From contig CACEJU010000005.1 of assembly GCA_902559885.1 (NCBI GenBank), positions 1 to 64,000 on the forward strand: a stretch of DNA of 64,000 bases. Direction: 5' to 3'. Of this stretch, positions 50,806 to 60,690 are shown piece by piece (position 1 is the first letter of the stretch; each line of letters opens with the position of its first letter). The notes beneath the pieces were generated by a model. It had not been told where the DNA came from and did not search any database. It saw only the letters and a program-made list of their open reading frames with translations. Source of the DNA: an uncultured SAR86 cluster bacterium. Its GTDB lineage: Bacteria; Pseudomonadota; Gammaproteobacteria; Magnimaribacterales; D2472. Made by a program: the position numbers and the translations under genes.

Positions 50806-51364
50806 TATTTAAGAAATTTTTTATCAGTTGCATACCCTGATCTGTTTCAATTGATTCTGGATGAAATTGTACTCCATAAATTGGTTTAGATTTATGCCTA
50901 ACCCCCATAATAATTGAATCATCACCATCAAGCTCAGCTATGATTTCAAGCTCTTGGGGCAATGATGCTTTTTCAATGATTAAGCTATGGTACCTAACCA
51001 CTTTTAATGGATTATCGATATTTAAAAATAAGCTCTCAGAATTATGCTTAATTAAAGAGGTTTTGCCATGAAAAACTTTAGGAGCTTTGATAATGTTCCC
51101 ACCAAAGGCAGCTCCGATAGATTGATGGCCTAAACAAACTCCAAGCAAAGGAACTTTGGTTTTTTTTATTAACTCAATAGAAATACCTGCTTCCTTTGGA
51201 GTACATGGCCCAGGAGAAATTACTATCTTAGTTGGATTAACTCTTTCAATTTCATCTAGAGTAATTTCGTCATTTCTTTTTATAAGTAAATTAGGTTCAA
51301 TTTGACCAATATATTGAACTAGGTTGTATGTGAATGAATCATAATTATCAATAACTAAAATCAT
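50798..51364 (-). CDS. trpG: Anthranilate synthase glutamine amidotransferase subunit
   Basis: ILVIDNYDSFTYNLVQYIG, ISPGPCTPKEAGIS, LLGVCLGHQSIGAAFGG, GVQFHPESI. Confidence 0.95.
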   Translation of the reverse strand: MILVIDNYDSFTYNLVQYIGQIEPNLLIKRNDEITLDEIERVNPTKIVISPGPCTPKEAGISIELIKKTKVPLLGVCLGHQSIGAAFGGNIIKAPKVFHGKTSLIKHNSESLFLNIDNPLKVVRYHSLIIEKASLPQELEIIAELDGDDSIIMGVRHKSKPIYGVQFHPESIETDQGMQLIKNFLNND

Positions 51365-52827
51365 TCGATCATCTCCAATGCATCAAGGAAAACCTTTGAT
51401 TTCTGATTACATTCTTCCCATTCTTTATCAGGATCTGAATCAGCTACAACTCCTGCTCCAGCACCTACATAAATTTGATTATCTTTTATTACAGCTGTTC
51501 TAATTGCTATAGCTGAGTCCATGTTTCCATTCCATGAGATGTAACCAATTGCACCACCATAGATACCTCTTTGGTTTGGCTCTAATTCATTAATAATTTC
51601 CATAGCTCTTATCTTAGGAGCTCCTGAAAGAGTTCCGGCTGGTAATGAAGATTTTATTGCTGACATGAGAGACTCATCATCTTTCAACTCGCCTATTACA
51701 TTTGAAACAATATGCATAACATGAGAATACCTCTCTATGATCATTTTATCGGTTACTTTAACTGTGCCAATTTTTGAAATTTTACCAACATCATTTCTAC
51801 CAAGATCTATAAGCATAAGGTGTTCAGCTAACTCTTTGGGATCTGATAATAGATCCTCTTCATTTTTATTATCTTCTTCTTGGTTAAGCCCTCTGGGTCT
51901 AGTACCAGCAATAGGCCTTAGAGTTACCTCTCCGTCCTCTACTCTTATCAAAATTTCAGGAGAGGAACCAACAACAACGAGATCTTTAAAATTAAGAAGA
52001 TACATATATGGTGAAGGATTAAGCTCCCTGAGCGCTCTATATAAATCAAAAGGGCTACCATTAAAGTCTTCTGAAAAATGTTGAGCTAAAACAACCTGCA
52101 TTACGTCACCCTCAAGGATGTAATCTTTTATTTTAAGTACTGCATCTTTGTAATCAGGTTTTTCAAAATTAGTTTTGAATTTTTTTAAACCTTTTACCTT
52201 CTTGAATGGCTCGTAGCTTGGTGATTCGGTTGATTCAAGTAATATTTCGATATCTTTGATAGCTTCTAATGCTTCTTCAAAAGTTTTTTCTTGAGGGTTT
52301 ACATTAAGAACAATTTTTACACTTTGATCGTGATTATCATAAATTATTAACTCTTCAGCCTTCACAAGAAAAAGCTCAGGCATCTCTGAATTATAAATAC
52401 TTGAATTTTTTTTCAGGCTAAAAAGTTTTTTTTCAGCATATCGAGAAGTTTCATAAGAGAAAAATCCTACATAGCCACCATAAAATCTTGGCAGATCTTT
52501 TTGTTCAGCAACTTTATATTTATCTAATAGATTTTGGATATAATCAAATGGCTTATCTGAAGATATTGTGGAGATATTGGAATGGGAACTTATCTGAATT
52601 TCATTTTCATTTAAAGAAATAGTTTCTTCACAATTCAAGCCAATAATAGAATATTGAGCCCACTTCTTTCCTCCTTCAACGGATTCTAAAAGAAAAGTAT
52701 TACCTATATCAGATATTTTTGAATATATGCATAAAGGCGTATCTTCATTTAAGTAAACGGATTTAACCAAAGGAATAATATTGTACCCCTCATCTTTAAA
52801 TCTTAGGAATTCTTCTTTACTGATCAT
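51361..52827 (-). CDS. trpE: Anthranilate synthase component I
   Basis: SPYMYLLNF, IAGTRPRGL, LIDLGRNDVGKISKIGTVKV, LPAGTLSGAPKIRAMEII, YGGAIGYISWNGNMD. Confidence 0.96.
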   Translation of the reverse strand: MISKEEFLRFKDEGYNIIPLVKSVYLNEDTPLCIYSKISDIGNTFLLESVEGGKKWAQYSIIGLNCEETISLNENEIQISSHSNISTISSDKPFDYIQNLLDKYKVAEQKDLPRFYGGYVGFFSYETSRYAEKKLFSLKKNSSIYNSEMPELFLVKAEELIIYDNHDQSVKIVLNVNPQEKTFEEALEAIKDIEILLESTESPSYEPFKKVKGLKKFKTNFEKPDYKDAVLKIKDYILEGDVMQVVLAQHFSEDFNGSPFDLYRALRELNPSPYMYLLNFKDLVVVGSSPEILIRVEDGEVTLRPIAGTRPRGLNQEEDNKNEEDLLSDPKELAEHLMLIDLGRNDVGKISKIGTVKVTDKMIIERYSHVMHIVSNVIGELKDDESLMSAIKSSLPAGTLSGAPKIRAMEIINELEPNQRGIYGGAIGYISWNGNMDSAIAIRTAVIKDNQIYVGAGAGVVADSDPDKEWEECNQKSKVFLDALEMIE

Positions 52828-53257
52828 TTATAAAACTTAAATTTATTTTGTCACCAACATTTATACTATTTTCTTTAAACCAATTTTTGTTGACCTCTAA
52901 AGCATATTTAACTTTTCTACTGGAGCATATTGATTCAACTGAGAATGGAATCATATCAAAAATTTCTAGTATTTCTCCCTGATTTGATATAAATGCGATA
53001 TTTAATTCTAAAGAGGTATTTTTCATCCACATACATTGAATCTTTTTTTTATCCCATATAAAGAACATGCCAGTATTAGGCATAAGTTCTGCCCTATTCA
53101 TCAAGCCATTTTTTCTTTCTTCGAATGTATTCGCTATTTCAATATCTGTTAAATAGTTTTCTAAGAGTATTTCATCGGCTTTTATAAAAGCTGGTAAATA
53201 GAATAAAAAAAATAAACTAAGAAATTTTAGAACGAAGTTCCTTAATGGTGCTGGCAT
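52817..53257 (-). CDS. DUF192 family protein (secreted)
   Basis: Track start 53317 reads into rpe; likely start MPAPLRNFVLKFLSLFFLFYLPAFIKADE at 53257. ADTFEERKNGLMNR-like FEERKNGLMNRAELMPNTGMFFIWDKKKIQCMWMKNTSLELNIAFI is DUF192. Confidence 0.75.
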   Translation of the reverse strand: MPAPLRNFVLKFLSLFFLFYLPAFIKADEILLENYLTDIEIANTFEERKNGLMNRAELMPNTGMFFIWDKKKIQCMWMKNTSLELNIAFISNQGEILEIFDMIPFSVESICSSRKVKYALEVNKNWFKENSINVGDKINLSFINDQ

Positions 53258-53885
53258 AATCATTTGTATTAAAAATAGCTGAACCTGCAACAAATGTATC
53301 TGCGCCAGCTTCAGCAACTAAACCTATAGTATCTTTATTTACACCACCATCAACTTCTAAGCGAATTGGTTTTCCTGTTGAATTAATTAACTCCCTTGCT
53401 TCTTTAATTTTTGATAGCGAGCTTTGGATGAAAGCTTGTCCACCAAAACCAGGATTAACACTCATTATTAATATTAGATCTATATCATTAACAACATCTT
53501 TTATTGAGCTCACTGGTGTTGCAGGATTAAGAACAAGGCCTGCTTTGCAGCCATTCTCTTTAATTGCATGGATTGATCTATGAACATGATTTGAGGCCTC
53601 AGGATGAAAACTGATCATATCGGCGCCTGCATCAGCAAAATCTTTTGCCAGACTATCAACTGGCTCAATCATTAAATGCACATCAATAAAATCTTCTATC
53701 CCGTGCTTTCTAAGAGACTCACATACCATTGGACCAATTGTTAAATTAGGTACATAGTGATTATCCATCACATCAAAATGTATCCAATCAGCGCCTGCAT
53801 CAAGAACGTCCTCAACCTCTTGCCCAAGTCGAGCAAAATCAGCTGACAAAATTGAAGGTGCAATTATGTAATCTTTGTTGTCCAT
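53217..53885 (-). CDS. rpe: Ribulose-phosphate 3-epimerase
   Basis: IAPSILSADFARLGQEV, HFDVMDNHYVPNLTIGP, DVHLMIEPVD, SVNPGFGGQAFI, LEVDGGVN. Confidence 0.96.
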   Translation of the reverse strand: MDNKDYIIAPSILSADFARLGQEVEDVLDAGADWIHFDVMDNHYVPNLTIGPMVCESLRKHGIEDFIDVHLMIEPVDSLAKDFADAGADMISFHPEASNHVHRSIHAIKENGCKAGLVLNPATPVSSIKDVVNDIDLILIMSVNPGFGGQAFIQSSLSKIKEARELINSTGKPIRLEVDGGVNKDTIGLVAEAGADTFVAGSAIFNTNDYASTIKELRSKIS

Positions 53886-53888
53886 TTG

Positions 53889-54551
53889 TTAATTTTCTTC
53901 CTTATAAATCTTATTAGCAAGTTCTAAACGTTCAATTGTACCGACATCCATCCAAAAATCATTAGTTTCACATGCAGTAATCTTCTGATCTTTAATGTAT
54001 CTAGGAAAAATATCTCTCCATATGTCATATATATTTCCTAAAGTAGCATTCTCAAAAATTTTTGGATTTATCATGGAGATACCGCTCCATGTGTGCGTAT
54101 TTATTTCATTGATGACAACTACATCATTCTCGATTGAAAAATCTCCAGTTAAATTATGGCTAGGATTTTCTACTCCAATTAAATGCGCAGATTCTGTATT
54201 AATATCTAGATTATTCAAATCTATTGAGTGGAAAATATCTGCATTCATTACTATAAATGGCTTCTCAAAATATGAAAGCGCATTGACTATACCTCCTCCA
54301 GTACCAAGAGGCTTTTTTTCTAATAAAAAGTTAATCTTAAGATTTGGAAATTTATCGTTTAGAAAGTCAATAATTTGCTGACCCAAATATGAAACATTAA
54401 TTACTATTTCTTTTGTACCATATTTAGAAAGCGTTTCAATATTATGTTCTATTAGGGTTTTGTCACCGACTTTTAGAAGTGGCTTTGGTAAATCATTAGT
54501 CAAAGGTGCAAGTCTTTTTCCATAACCAGCTGCCAAAATCATTGCTTTCAT
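53889..54551 (-). CDS. Sugar-1-phosphate nucleotidyltransferase, MurU-like
   Basis: AMILAAGYGKRLAPLTNDLPKPLLKVGDKTLIEHNIE; adjacent to the kinase gene as in amgK-murU. Confidence 0.8.
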   Translation of the reverse strand: MKAMILAAGYGKRLAPLTNDLPKPLLKVGDKTLIEHNIETLSKYGTKEIVINVSYLGQQIIDFLNDKFPNLKINFLLEKKPLGTGGGIVNALSYFEKPFIVMNADIFHSIDLNNLDINTESAHLIGVENPSHNLTGDFSIENDVVVINEINTHTWSGISMINPKIFENATLGNIYDIWRDIFPRYIKDQKITACETNDFWMDVGTIERLELANKIYKEEN

Positions 54552-55504
54552 AGGTTATGAATCCTTTCATTAAGTTTATTCTTAACAGTATTAGTTAAAA
54601 AAGAATAGCCAGGAGAATTTTTGGGCATAATAGCTATCAAATTATTAAATATCATAGGGATATCTTTTAATCTAAAATCAAGATTCTTTTCAATAGAAAG
54701 TCTTGAAAGTACCCCAAGTATTCTCAAGTTCCTTTGAATGCCTCCCCATCTTAAAATCTCAAAAAAATCTAATTCTTTATCTTTGTATACTGAAATAGAC
54801 TTATAAAAATCTAGGTGCCCATTTATATCTTTTTTATTTAATGGGTAATAGTGGTCTAATAATATACCTGCTATATCAATACCAATAGGCCCTATTCTAG
54901 TATCTTGATAATCAATCATATATATCTTATTTTCAGTCAGATTACTTATAAGATTCCTTCTTTCGTAATCAAAATGACAATTAGCCCAAGGCTGCAGCAT
55001 AATATTTTCAACAGTTTGTTTAACAAGTTCTTTTAAAGCATCTGTTGATTTTATTTCTAAAAATTGAGAGCAAAAAACTTCTATGAATAATGAGGATTGA
55101 TCTTCTAATTCTTTTTTAGAGAATTTAGATAGATTTGGTATGTCTATTGATTGAAACTTACACAACAATTCTAAGCTTTGCTGAATGAGAGATTTTTTAT
55201 TCTCTTCATTCATTATGGATAATAAATCAGCATCACCTATATCAGTTTGTATAGTTATTCCAATTTCAGGATTATGGAAAAGAACTCTAGAAGCGTTTAT
55301 CTTATGATTCTCCAGTGATTTGCTGATATTAATAAAAGTATCGTGGCTGCCTTCTAATGGATCTTGATAGCATAAAACATAGCTTGAATTTGTATTTGAT
55401 ATCCTCCAATACTCTCTTCCGCTAGCTTCTCTCTTAAGAGCAACAGCATCTTTGGTTTCGTAACCATTATCTGAGGCAAGTCTTATTACTTCTTCTGATT
55501 TCAA
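54548..55504 (-). CDS. Aminoglycoside-phosphotransferase-like sugar kinase, AmgK-like
   Basis: CHFDYERRNLISN and MIDYQDTRIGPIGIDIAGIL (HxD and DxxD-type APH motifs); 4-nt overlap with the MurU-like gene. Confidence 0.78.
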   Translation of the reverse strand: MKSEEVIRLASDNGYETKDAVALKREASGREYWRISNTNSSYVLCYQDPLEGSHDTFINISKSLENHKINASRVLFHNPEIGITIQTDIGDADLLSIMNEENKKSLIQQSLELLCKFQSIDIPNLSKFSKKELEDQSSLFIEVFCSQFLEIKSTDALKELVKQTVENIMLQPWANCHFDYERRNLISNLTENKIYMIDYQDTRIGPIGIDIAGILLDHYYPLNKKDINGHLDFYKSISVYKDKELDFFEILRWGGIQRNLRILGVLSRLSIEKNLDFRLKDIPMIFNNLIAIMPKNSPGYSFLTNTVKNKLNERIHNL

Positions 55505-56362
55505 CTAACTATTTTTAATTTCATCTGGAAGCGGAGTATCGTCTGGAACAAAAAAATCTGGCATTAGCTGATCAAAGGGTACAGATGCATATTTTGAAAA
55601 ATCTTTAACTCCATCTTCATATAAAACAAGATCATCTATACAAAAATTGCCAGTAAAAGACTTAGAGTCCTTGGTTAAAATTGAATATGCTGAATCAGCC
55701 ATTATGTCTACATTTCTTGATAATTTCATAATTTCATCACCACCAAGATGATTCTGTACTGCAGCAGTTGCAATTGCAGTTCTTGGCCACAAAGCGTTTA
55801 CAGCAATGCAATCTGGTTTAAATTCTTCAGCCATCCCAAGAACACACATACTCATGGTGTATTTGGCCATAGTATAAGCGACAGTATTTGCAAACCATTT
55901 TGCACTCATATCGAGTGGAGGTGCCAAATTTAAAATATGAGGATTATCTGCTTTTTTTAGATGAGGCAGACAAAACTTACTCACCATGTAAGTCCCTCTT
56001 CCATTGATTTGATGCATTAAGTCATACCTTTTCATCTCTGTATCAGTGACATTTGTAAGTTGGATAGCAGAGGCATTATTTATACAGATATCTATACCTC
56101 CAAAATGATCAACTCCTTTATTAATTGTGTCTCTGACATTGTCTTCGCTTCTTATGTCACAAATAAGAGGAAGCGCATCTCCACCAGCAGAAACAATTTC
56201 CTCAGCTGCTGTATATATTGTCCCTGGTAATTTTGGATGGGGCTCAGCTGTTTTAGCTGCAATAATAATTTTTGCACCATCTAAAGCAGCTTTTTTTGCA
56301 ATTGCCAGACCAATTCCTCTGCTACCACCAGATATAAAAATTACTTTATCTTTTAAACTCAT
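55505..56362 (-). CDS. Short-chain dehydrogenase/reductase (HSDL2-like)
   Basis: ISGGSRGIGLAIAKKAALDGAKIIIAAKTAEPHPKLPGTIYTAAEEI, NNASAIQL, YTMAKYTMSM. Confidence 0.85.
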   Translation of the reverse strand: MSLKDKVIFISGGSRGIGLAIAKKAALDGAKIIIAAKTAEPHPKLPGTIYTAAEEIVSAGGDALPLICDIRSEDNVRDTINKGVDHFGGIDICINNASAIQLTNVTDTEMKRYDLMHQINGRGTYMVSKFCLPHLKKADNPHILNLAPPLDMSAKWFANTVAYTMAKYTMSMCVLGMAEEFKPDCIAVNALWPRTAIATAAVQNHLGGDEIMKLSRNVDIMADSAYSILTKDSKSFTGNFCIDDLVLYEDGVKDFSKYASVPFDQLMPDFFVPDDTPLPDEIKNS

Positions 56363-56462
56363 TTTCTTCCTTTTTTAATTTTTAAAATAAAATGACTACT
56401 GAAAATTTTGAAATATTATCTGTAGCGTTGTTTAATATAACTTAACATATTTATAAAATTAT

Positions 56463-57068
56463 ATGAAAGTAGATTATATATTTGATTTTGCAAGCCCTAA
56501 TGCGTATTTAGCTCATAAGATAATACCAATATTAGAAGAAAGCACAGGCTCTTCCTTTGAGTATGTTCCTTGTCTTCTTGGTGGTATTTTCAAGCTAACT
56601 AACAATAGGCCTCCGATGATTGCCTTTGCTGAAGTTAAAAATAAAAATGAGTATATGTTTATTGAAATGCAAAGATTTATGAAAAAATATTCATTAAATA
56701 ATTTTAAAATGAATTCTAACTTTCCATTAAATACTCTTAATCTTATGCGAGGAGCTATTGCTGCTAAATTGAATGATAGTCAACGAGAATATATTGACTT
56801 AATTTTTAAAGGAGTTTGGGAGAAAGATCTAAAATTAGATGAACCAGAGATTTTCGCTAATTATCTTAAGGAAAATGGTCTTGATTCAGAGTTTTATATT
56901 GAAAATATACAAAAACAAGAAGTTAAAGATATATTGATGAAAAATACTTCTGAAGCAGTTGAGCATGGGGCCTTTGGCATACCAACTTTTAAGGTAGACG
57001 ACCAAATTTTTTATGGCAAAGATCATATGAATTTTTTAGAGGAATATTTGCTGCAAAAGCAAAAATGA
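56463..57068 (+). CDS. 2-hydroxychromene-2-carboxylate isomerase-like (DsbA superfamily)
   Basis: VDYIFDFASPNAYLAHKIIP, LGGIFKLTNNRPP, AVEHGAFGIPTFKVDDQIFYGKDHMNFLEEYL. Confidence 0.85.
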   Translation: MKVDYIFDFASPNAYLAHKIIPILEESTGSSFEYVPCLLGGIFKLTNNRPPMIAFAEVKNKNEYMFIEMQRFMKKYSLNNFKMNSNFPLNTLNLMRGAIAAKLNDSQREYIDLIFKGVWEKDLKLDEPEIFANYLKENGLDSEFYIENIQKQEVKDILMKNTSEAVEHGAFGIPTFKVDDQIFYGKDHMNFLEEYLLQKQK

Positions 57069-59446
57069 ATTCTGAAATATATTTGTTGTCTAAGTTGATA
57101 ATGAAAGTTTTTTATAAGTTTTTCTTAACATTTGTCTTAATAAGTAAATCTTTATTTCTAAACGCTTCGCTTGTAGATAATCAAAATCTATATGAGAACA
57201 ATGGCATTAATTCATGTTTTATTTACTCTCCATACCTTGGTCTTGTAAATGATATAGAAAAACTTGATGTGAGTTCTGATGATTTTAGATTATCTGATAA
57301 TAATAAAATTTATCTTGCTGGTAATGTAATTATCGATTTTCCTGAGGGTATGATCTATTCAAATCTTGCTAATCTTGATCAGGATAATAAAAATATTTTA
57401 TTTAAGGGGGAAAGCAAGATAATTTTTGAAGATTATTTTATTTCCACTTCAGAAGGCTCATTTAATAGAGATGATAATGAGATTTCATTGAATGAAGGAC
57501 AAATATTCTTTAATGAAAGGCAGTTAATTTTTGCGTTTGATGCTCTCAAAGGCAACTTAAAAGAAGGCATTAATCTTGAGAATGCGAGCGTTACATCATG
57601 TTTAGATGAGCAGAAAGGCTGGGCAATTAAAGCTGATGAAATAAATATAAATACTGATACAAATAGAGGTTTAGCAGAAAATGTTGCAATTAAATTAAGG
57701 GATAAGACTATTTTTTATAGTCCTGTATTGCCCTTCCCAACATCCTCAGAAAGGATGTCTGGTTTTTTGGAGCCATCGTTATCATATTCATCTGATGGCA
57801 TAGATTTAAATCTACCGTATTTCCTAGTGATTGATGAAAAATCTGATTTAACACTTTCGGCTAGAAATATTTCTGAAAGAGGGTCAGGCGTAGAAATTAA
57901 TTATAGAAAGAAACATCTTTCAAATATGAGAAATATTGATCTTATATATTTCAATGATGATAAAGAATTTAAAAATGAAAATAATCTTACTGAAAAATAT
58001 TCTAGATGGGCATATAAAATCAATGATGCTTTTGACTTAAATAAAGTTCAAATTAATGTCAACTGGTCTAAGGCATCAGATGATATGGTGCTTAGAGATA
58101 TTCCCGGTGAGATAACTAATATTGGTAATAGATATGACTATGTTCTCCCACAATTCATAAATTTAAAATATGCAGATAAAACATTTAAAGCAAATATATA
58201 TCATGGAGGTTTTCAGACCTTAAATCCCCTCCTCACAGATGGATATAAGGTTTCACCAGCTTTGGATTTAGTTTTTTTTAAAAAATTTAGAAAATTTAAT
58301 ATTGAAAATAAATTTAATTATTCATCTTTTAAAGCAAACAGAGTTCATGATTTTTATAGTAATCAAAGTGCGATGATGATGTCTGATAGTATGAATATTG
58401 AGCAAAACTATAAATCCACTATATTAGATCCAATAGAGGGAAATAGAATCTTCACAAGTATTAATGCTAATACACGTAAGACATTAGGCAAAACCAGTAT
58501 AAACATTAATAGCGGCCTGTATGCTCTATCTTATGATTTAAATATGCAAGCTCAAGACGAATCCGTTCTTGTTCCAAAAGCAGATATCAGCATGCAATAT
58601 ACCTCTTCAAAAAAAACCCAAAATGGAATGAGAGCAATAACTCCTAAAATAATGCTGGGCTACACTGGTTATGAAGACCAATCACAAAATCCAATCTTTG
58701 ATACATATGAGCTTACTCCTAATAACATAATTTTTTCAAATAACAGATTCACTGGTATGGATAGAATTGGAGACCAAAAATTTGTTTCTGTTGGCTTAAA
58801 TATTATGTCAATGAATTCCAATAAAGATAATCTCATGTTTTTTGTTGGTAAAAAGATATATCTGGAAAACCCTGTAAATAAAATAGGCGGAATCTCACCA
58901 AATTCAAAAGATAATTCTCCAATTGCCTTAATGACTAATTACAAAACTCATAATAATTTTAATTTCAGGTTATATACAGGACTAAGGGAAAAAGACGACA
59001 GGGTTTTATTAGGTGGGGCTGATATTTCAAAAGAATATAAAAATTTATCTATAAATTACTCTAAGAGATATAGAAGAATGGCCGGTAGCTTTGGCGAAAC
59101 TCTTGATTATTCTGAATTAGGTAGTCAAATCAATATTAGTTCAAGGATTAAGATCTATGCAAAAATAAAACAAGATGATGAAAAAAATAGAATAATTGAA
59201 AATATTATTGGGATTGAGTACGAAGACTGTTGTTATAAATTTAGGCTAGTTGGCAGAGACAGAGATTACTCAAATTTTAATGTATATAATAATCAAAATA
59301 ATTATCAATATCTGCAAGATGCATGGAAAGATCTTATTGAGATCCAAAGCAAAGGCAGCATATCTTTTGAATTTGAATTGAAGGGATTCAATTCTTCCTT
59401 TGATAAAGTTGGTAGATTGTTTAATAATTCACTTTCAAAATATTAA
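57065..59446 (+). CDS. lptD: LPS-assembly protein LptD (likely start 57101)
   Basis: OstA-like N-terminal region, beta-barrel with IGIEYEDCCYKFRLVGRD (LptD Cys-Cys signature); upstream of surA-pdxA-rsmA-apaH. Confidence 0.88.
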   Translation: MNSEIYLLSKLIMKVFYKFFLTFVLISKSLFLNASLVDNQNLYENNGINSCFIYSPYLGLVNDIEKLDVSSDDFRLSDNNKIYLAGNVIIDFPEGMIYSNLANLDQDNKNILFKGESKIIFEDYFISTSEGSFNRDDNEISLNEGQIFFNERQLIFAFDALKGNLKEGINLENASVTSCLDEQKGWAIKADEININTDTNRGLAENVAIKLRDKTIFYSPVLPFPTSSERMSGFLEPSLSYSSDGIDLNLPYFLVIDEKSDLTLSARNISERGSGVEINYRKKHLSNMRNIDLIYFNDDKEFKNENNLTEKYSRWAYKINDAFDLNKVQINVNWSKASDDMVLRDIPGEITNIGNRYDYVLPQFINLKYADKTFKANIYHGGFQTLNPLLTDGYKVSPALDLVFFKKFRKFNIENKFNYSSFKANRVHDFYSNQSAMMMSDSMNIEQNYKSTILDPIEGNRIFTSINANTRKTLGKTSININSGLYALSYDLNMQAQDESVLVPKADISMQYTSSKKTQNGMRAITPKIMLGYTGYEDQSQNPIFDTYELTPNNIIFSNNRFTGMDRIGDQKFVSVGLNIMSMNSNKDNLMFFVGKKIYLENPVNKIGGISPNSKDNSPIALMTNYKTHNNFNFRLYTGLREKDDRVLLGGADISKEYKNLSINYSKRYRRMAGSFGETLDYSELGSQINISSRIKIYAKIKQDDEKNRIIENIIGIEYEDCCYKFRLVGRDRDYSNFNVYNNQNNYQYLQDAWKDLIEIQSKGSISFEFELKGFNSSFDKVGRLFNNSLSKY

Positions 59447-59451
59447 TTAAC

Positions 59452-60690
59452 ATGAAAAAAATTAAATATTACTTTTTGCTACTTCCTCTTGTTGTTAATG
59501 CAGAGATTAAGCTACTAGATAGAATAGCTGTCATCGTTGATGATGGTGTAATTATGGAGTCTCAAATAAAGAGTCAAACCGCAGAGATTCTTGAGCAATA
59601 TAAAAATCAAAATATTAATCCTCCTAGTAAAGAAATTTTAAGAGAAGAAATCATCGAGAAACTAGTTTTAGATGAGCTTCAGTTACAAATGGCAACTAGA
59701 GTTGGAATAAGAATAAGTGATGCTGAGCTAAATCAAACTTTTATAAGAATTGCTAGTGGCAATAATATGGAATTAGAAGAATTTATCGATTACCTGAGGA
59801 GTCAAGGGACTTCATATGAGAATCTTAGAGAAAATATTAAAAGACAAATGCTTATCCAAAGAGTGCAACAGGGAAGAGTGTCATCAGAGGTTTCAATAAC
59901 TGATAAAGAGTTTGAGGGCTTTTTACAGACAGATGATTCAATTAAATCCTTAGAACCTGAAATTCAACTTGGACAGATTCTCGTCAAGACAAAAGAAGAG
60001 GCAAATGAAATTTTATTAAAACTGGATTCTGGGGAAGACTTTCAACAATTAGCTATAAATTTTTCAAAAAGCTCCTCAGCAAGAAATGGCGGTTTATTAG
60101 ATTGGAAGCGACCCTCTGAGATGGCCGAACTATTTGCTAATGCTGTTGACGGTAAAGATAAAAATTGGATTTCAAAACCTTTAGAAAGCGGAGCTGGTTT
60201 CCATATTATTAAGCTCATAGATAAAAGAGGTGAGTTAGTTGAGTTTGAAGACCAGTGGCAAGTAAGACATATTCTAATGATTCCTTCAGCAATAAGAACA
60301 GACGAAGAAACATTTGAAGAGATCACTTCAATAAGAGAAAGGTTTATTGATGGAGAAAGTTTTGAGGATCTAGCAAAAGAGTTTTCTGAAGATCCGGGCA
60401 CTTCAAGTAATGGTGGTGACTTAGGCTGGAGCGGTAAAGGAAGGTATGCACCGGAATTTGAGGCAACAATGCTTCTTACAGCTGTAGGAGAGACATCTGA
60501 AGTTTTTGAAACACAATTTGGTTATCATTTTTTACAAGTGTTAGATAAAAGGAATAAGGATATCACCAATGATCTAATTGAAAACAGAGCATACAATATG
60601 CTTTTTTCTCGAAAATATGATGAGGCGCTTGAAAATACGCTTCGTTCAATGAGAGCAGAAGCTTTTGTTGAAATAAAAGAATTAGATTGA
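59452..60690 (+). CDS. surA: Periplasmic chaperone/peptidyl-prolyl isomerase SurA
   Basis: LDRIAVIVDDGVIMESQI, two parvulin domains (QLGQILVKTKEEA..., WQVRHILMIPSAIRTDEE...GGDLGWSGKGRYAPEFE). Confidence 0.94.
   Translation: MKKIKYYFLLLPLVVNAEIKLLDRIAVIVDDGVIMESQIKSQTAEILEQYKNQNINPPSKEILREEIIEKLVLDELQLQMATRVGIRISDAELNQTFIRIASGNNMELEEFIDYLRSQGTSYENLRENIKRQMLIQRVQQGRVSSEVSITDKEFEGFLQTDDSIKSLEPEIQLGQILVKTKEEANEILLKLDSGEDFQQLAINFSKSSSARNGGLLDWKRPSEMAELFANAVDGKDKNWISKPLESGAGFHIIKLIDKRGELVEFEDQWQVRHILMIPSAIRTDEETFEEITSIRERFIDGESFEDLAKEFSEDPGTSSNGGDLGWSGKGRYAPEFEATMLLTAVGETSEVFETQFGYHFLQVLDKRNKDITNDLIENRAYNMLFSRKYDEALENTLRSMRAEAFVEIKELD

Noticed and set aside
53995-54381. 128-aa plus-strand ORF
   Set aside because: Antisense to the MurU-like gene; no supporting evidence.
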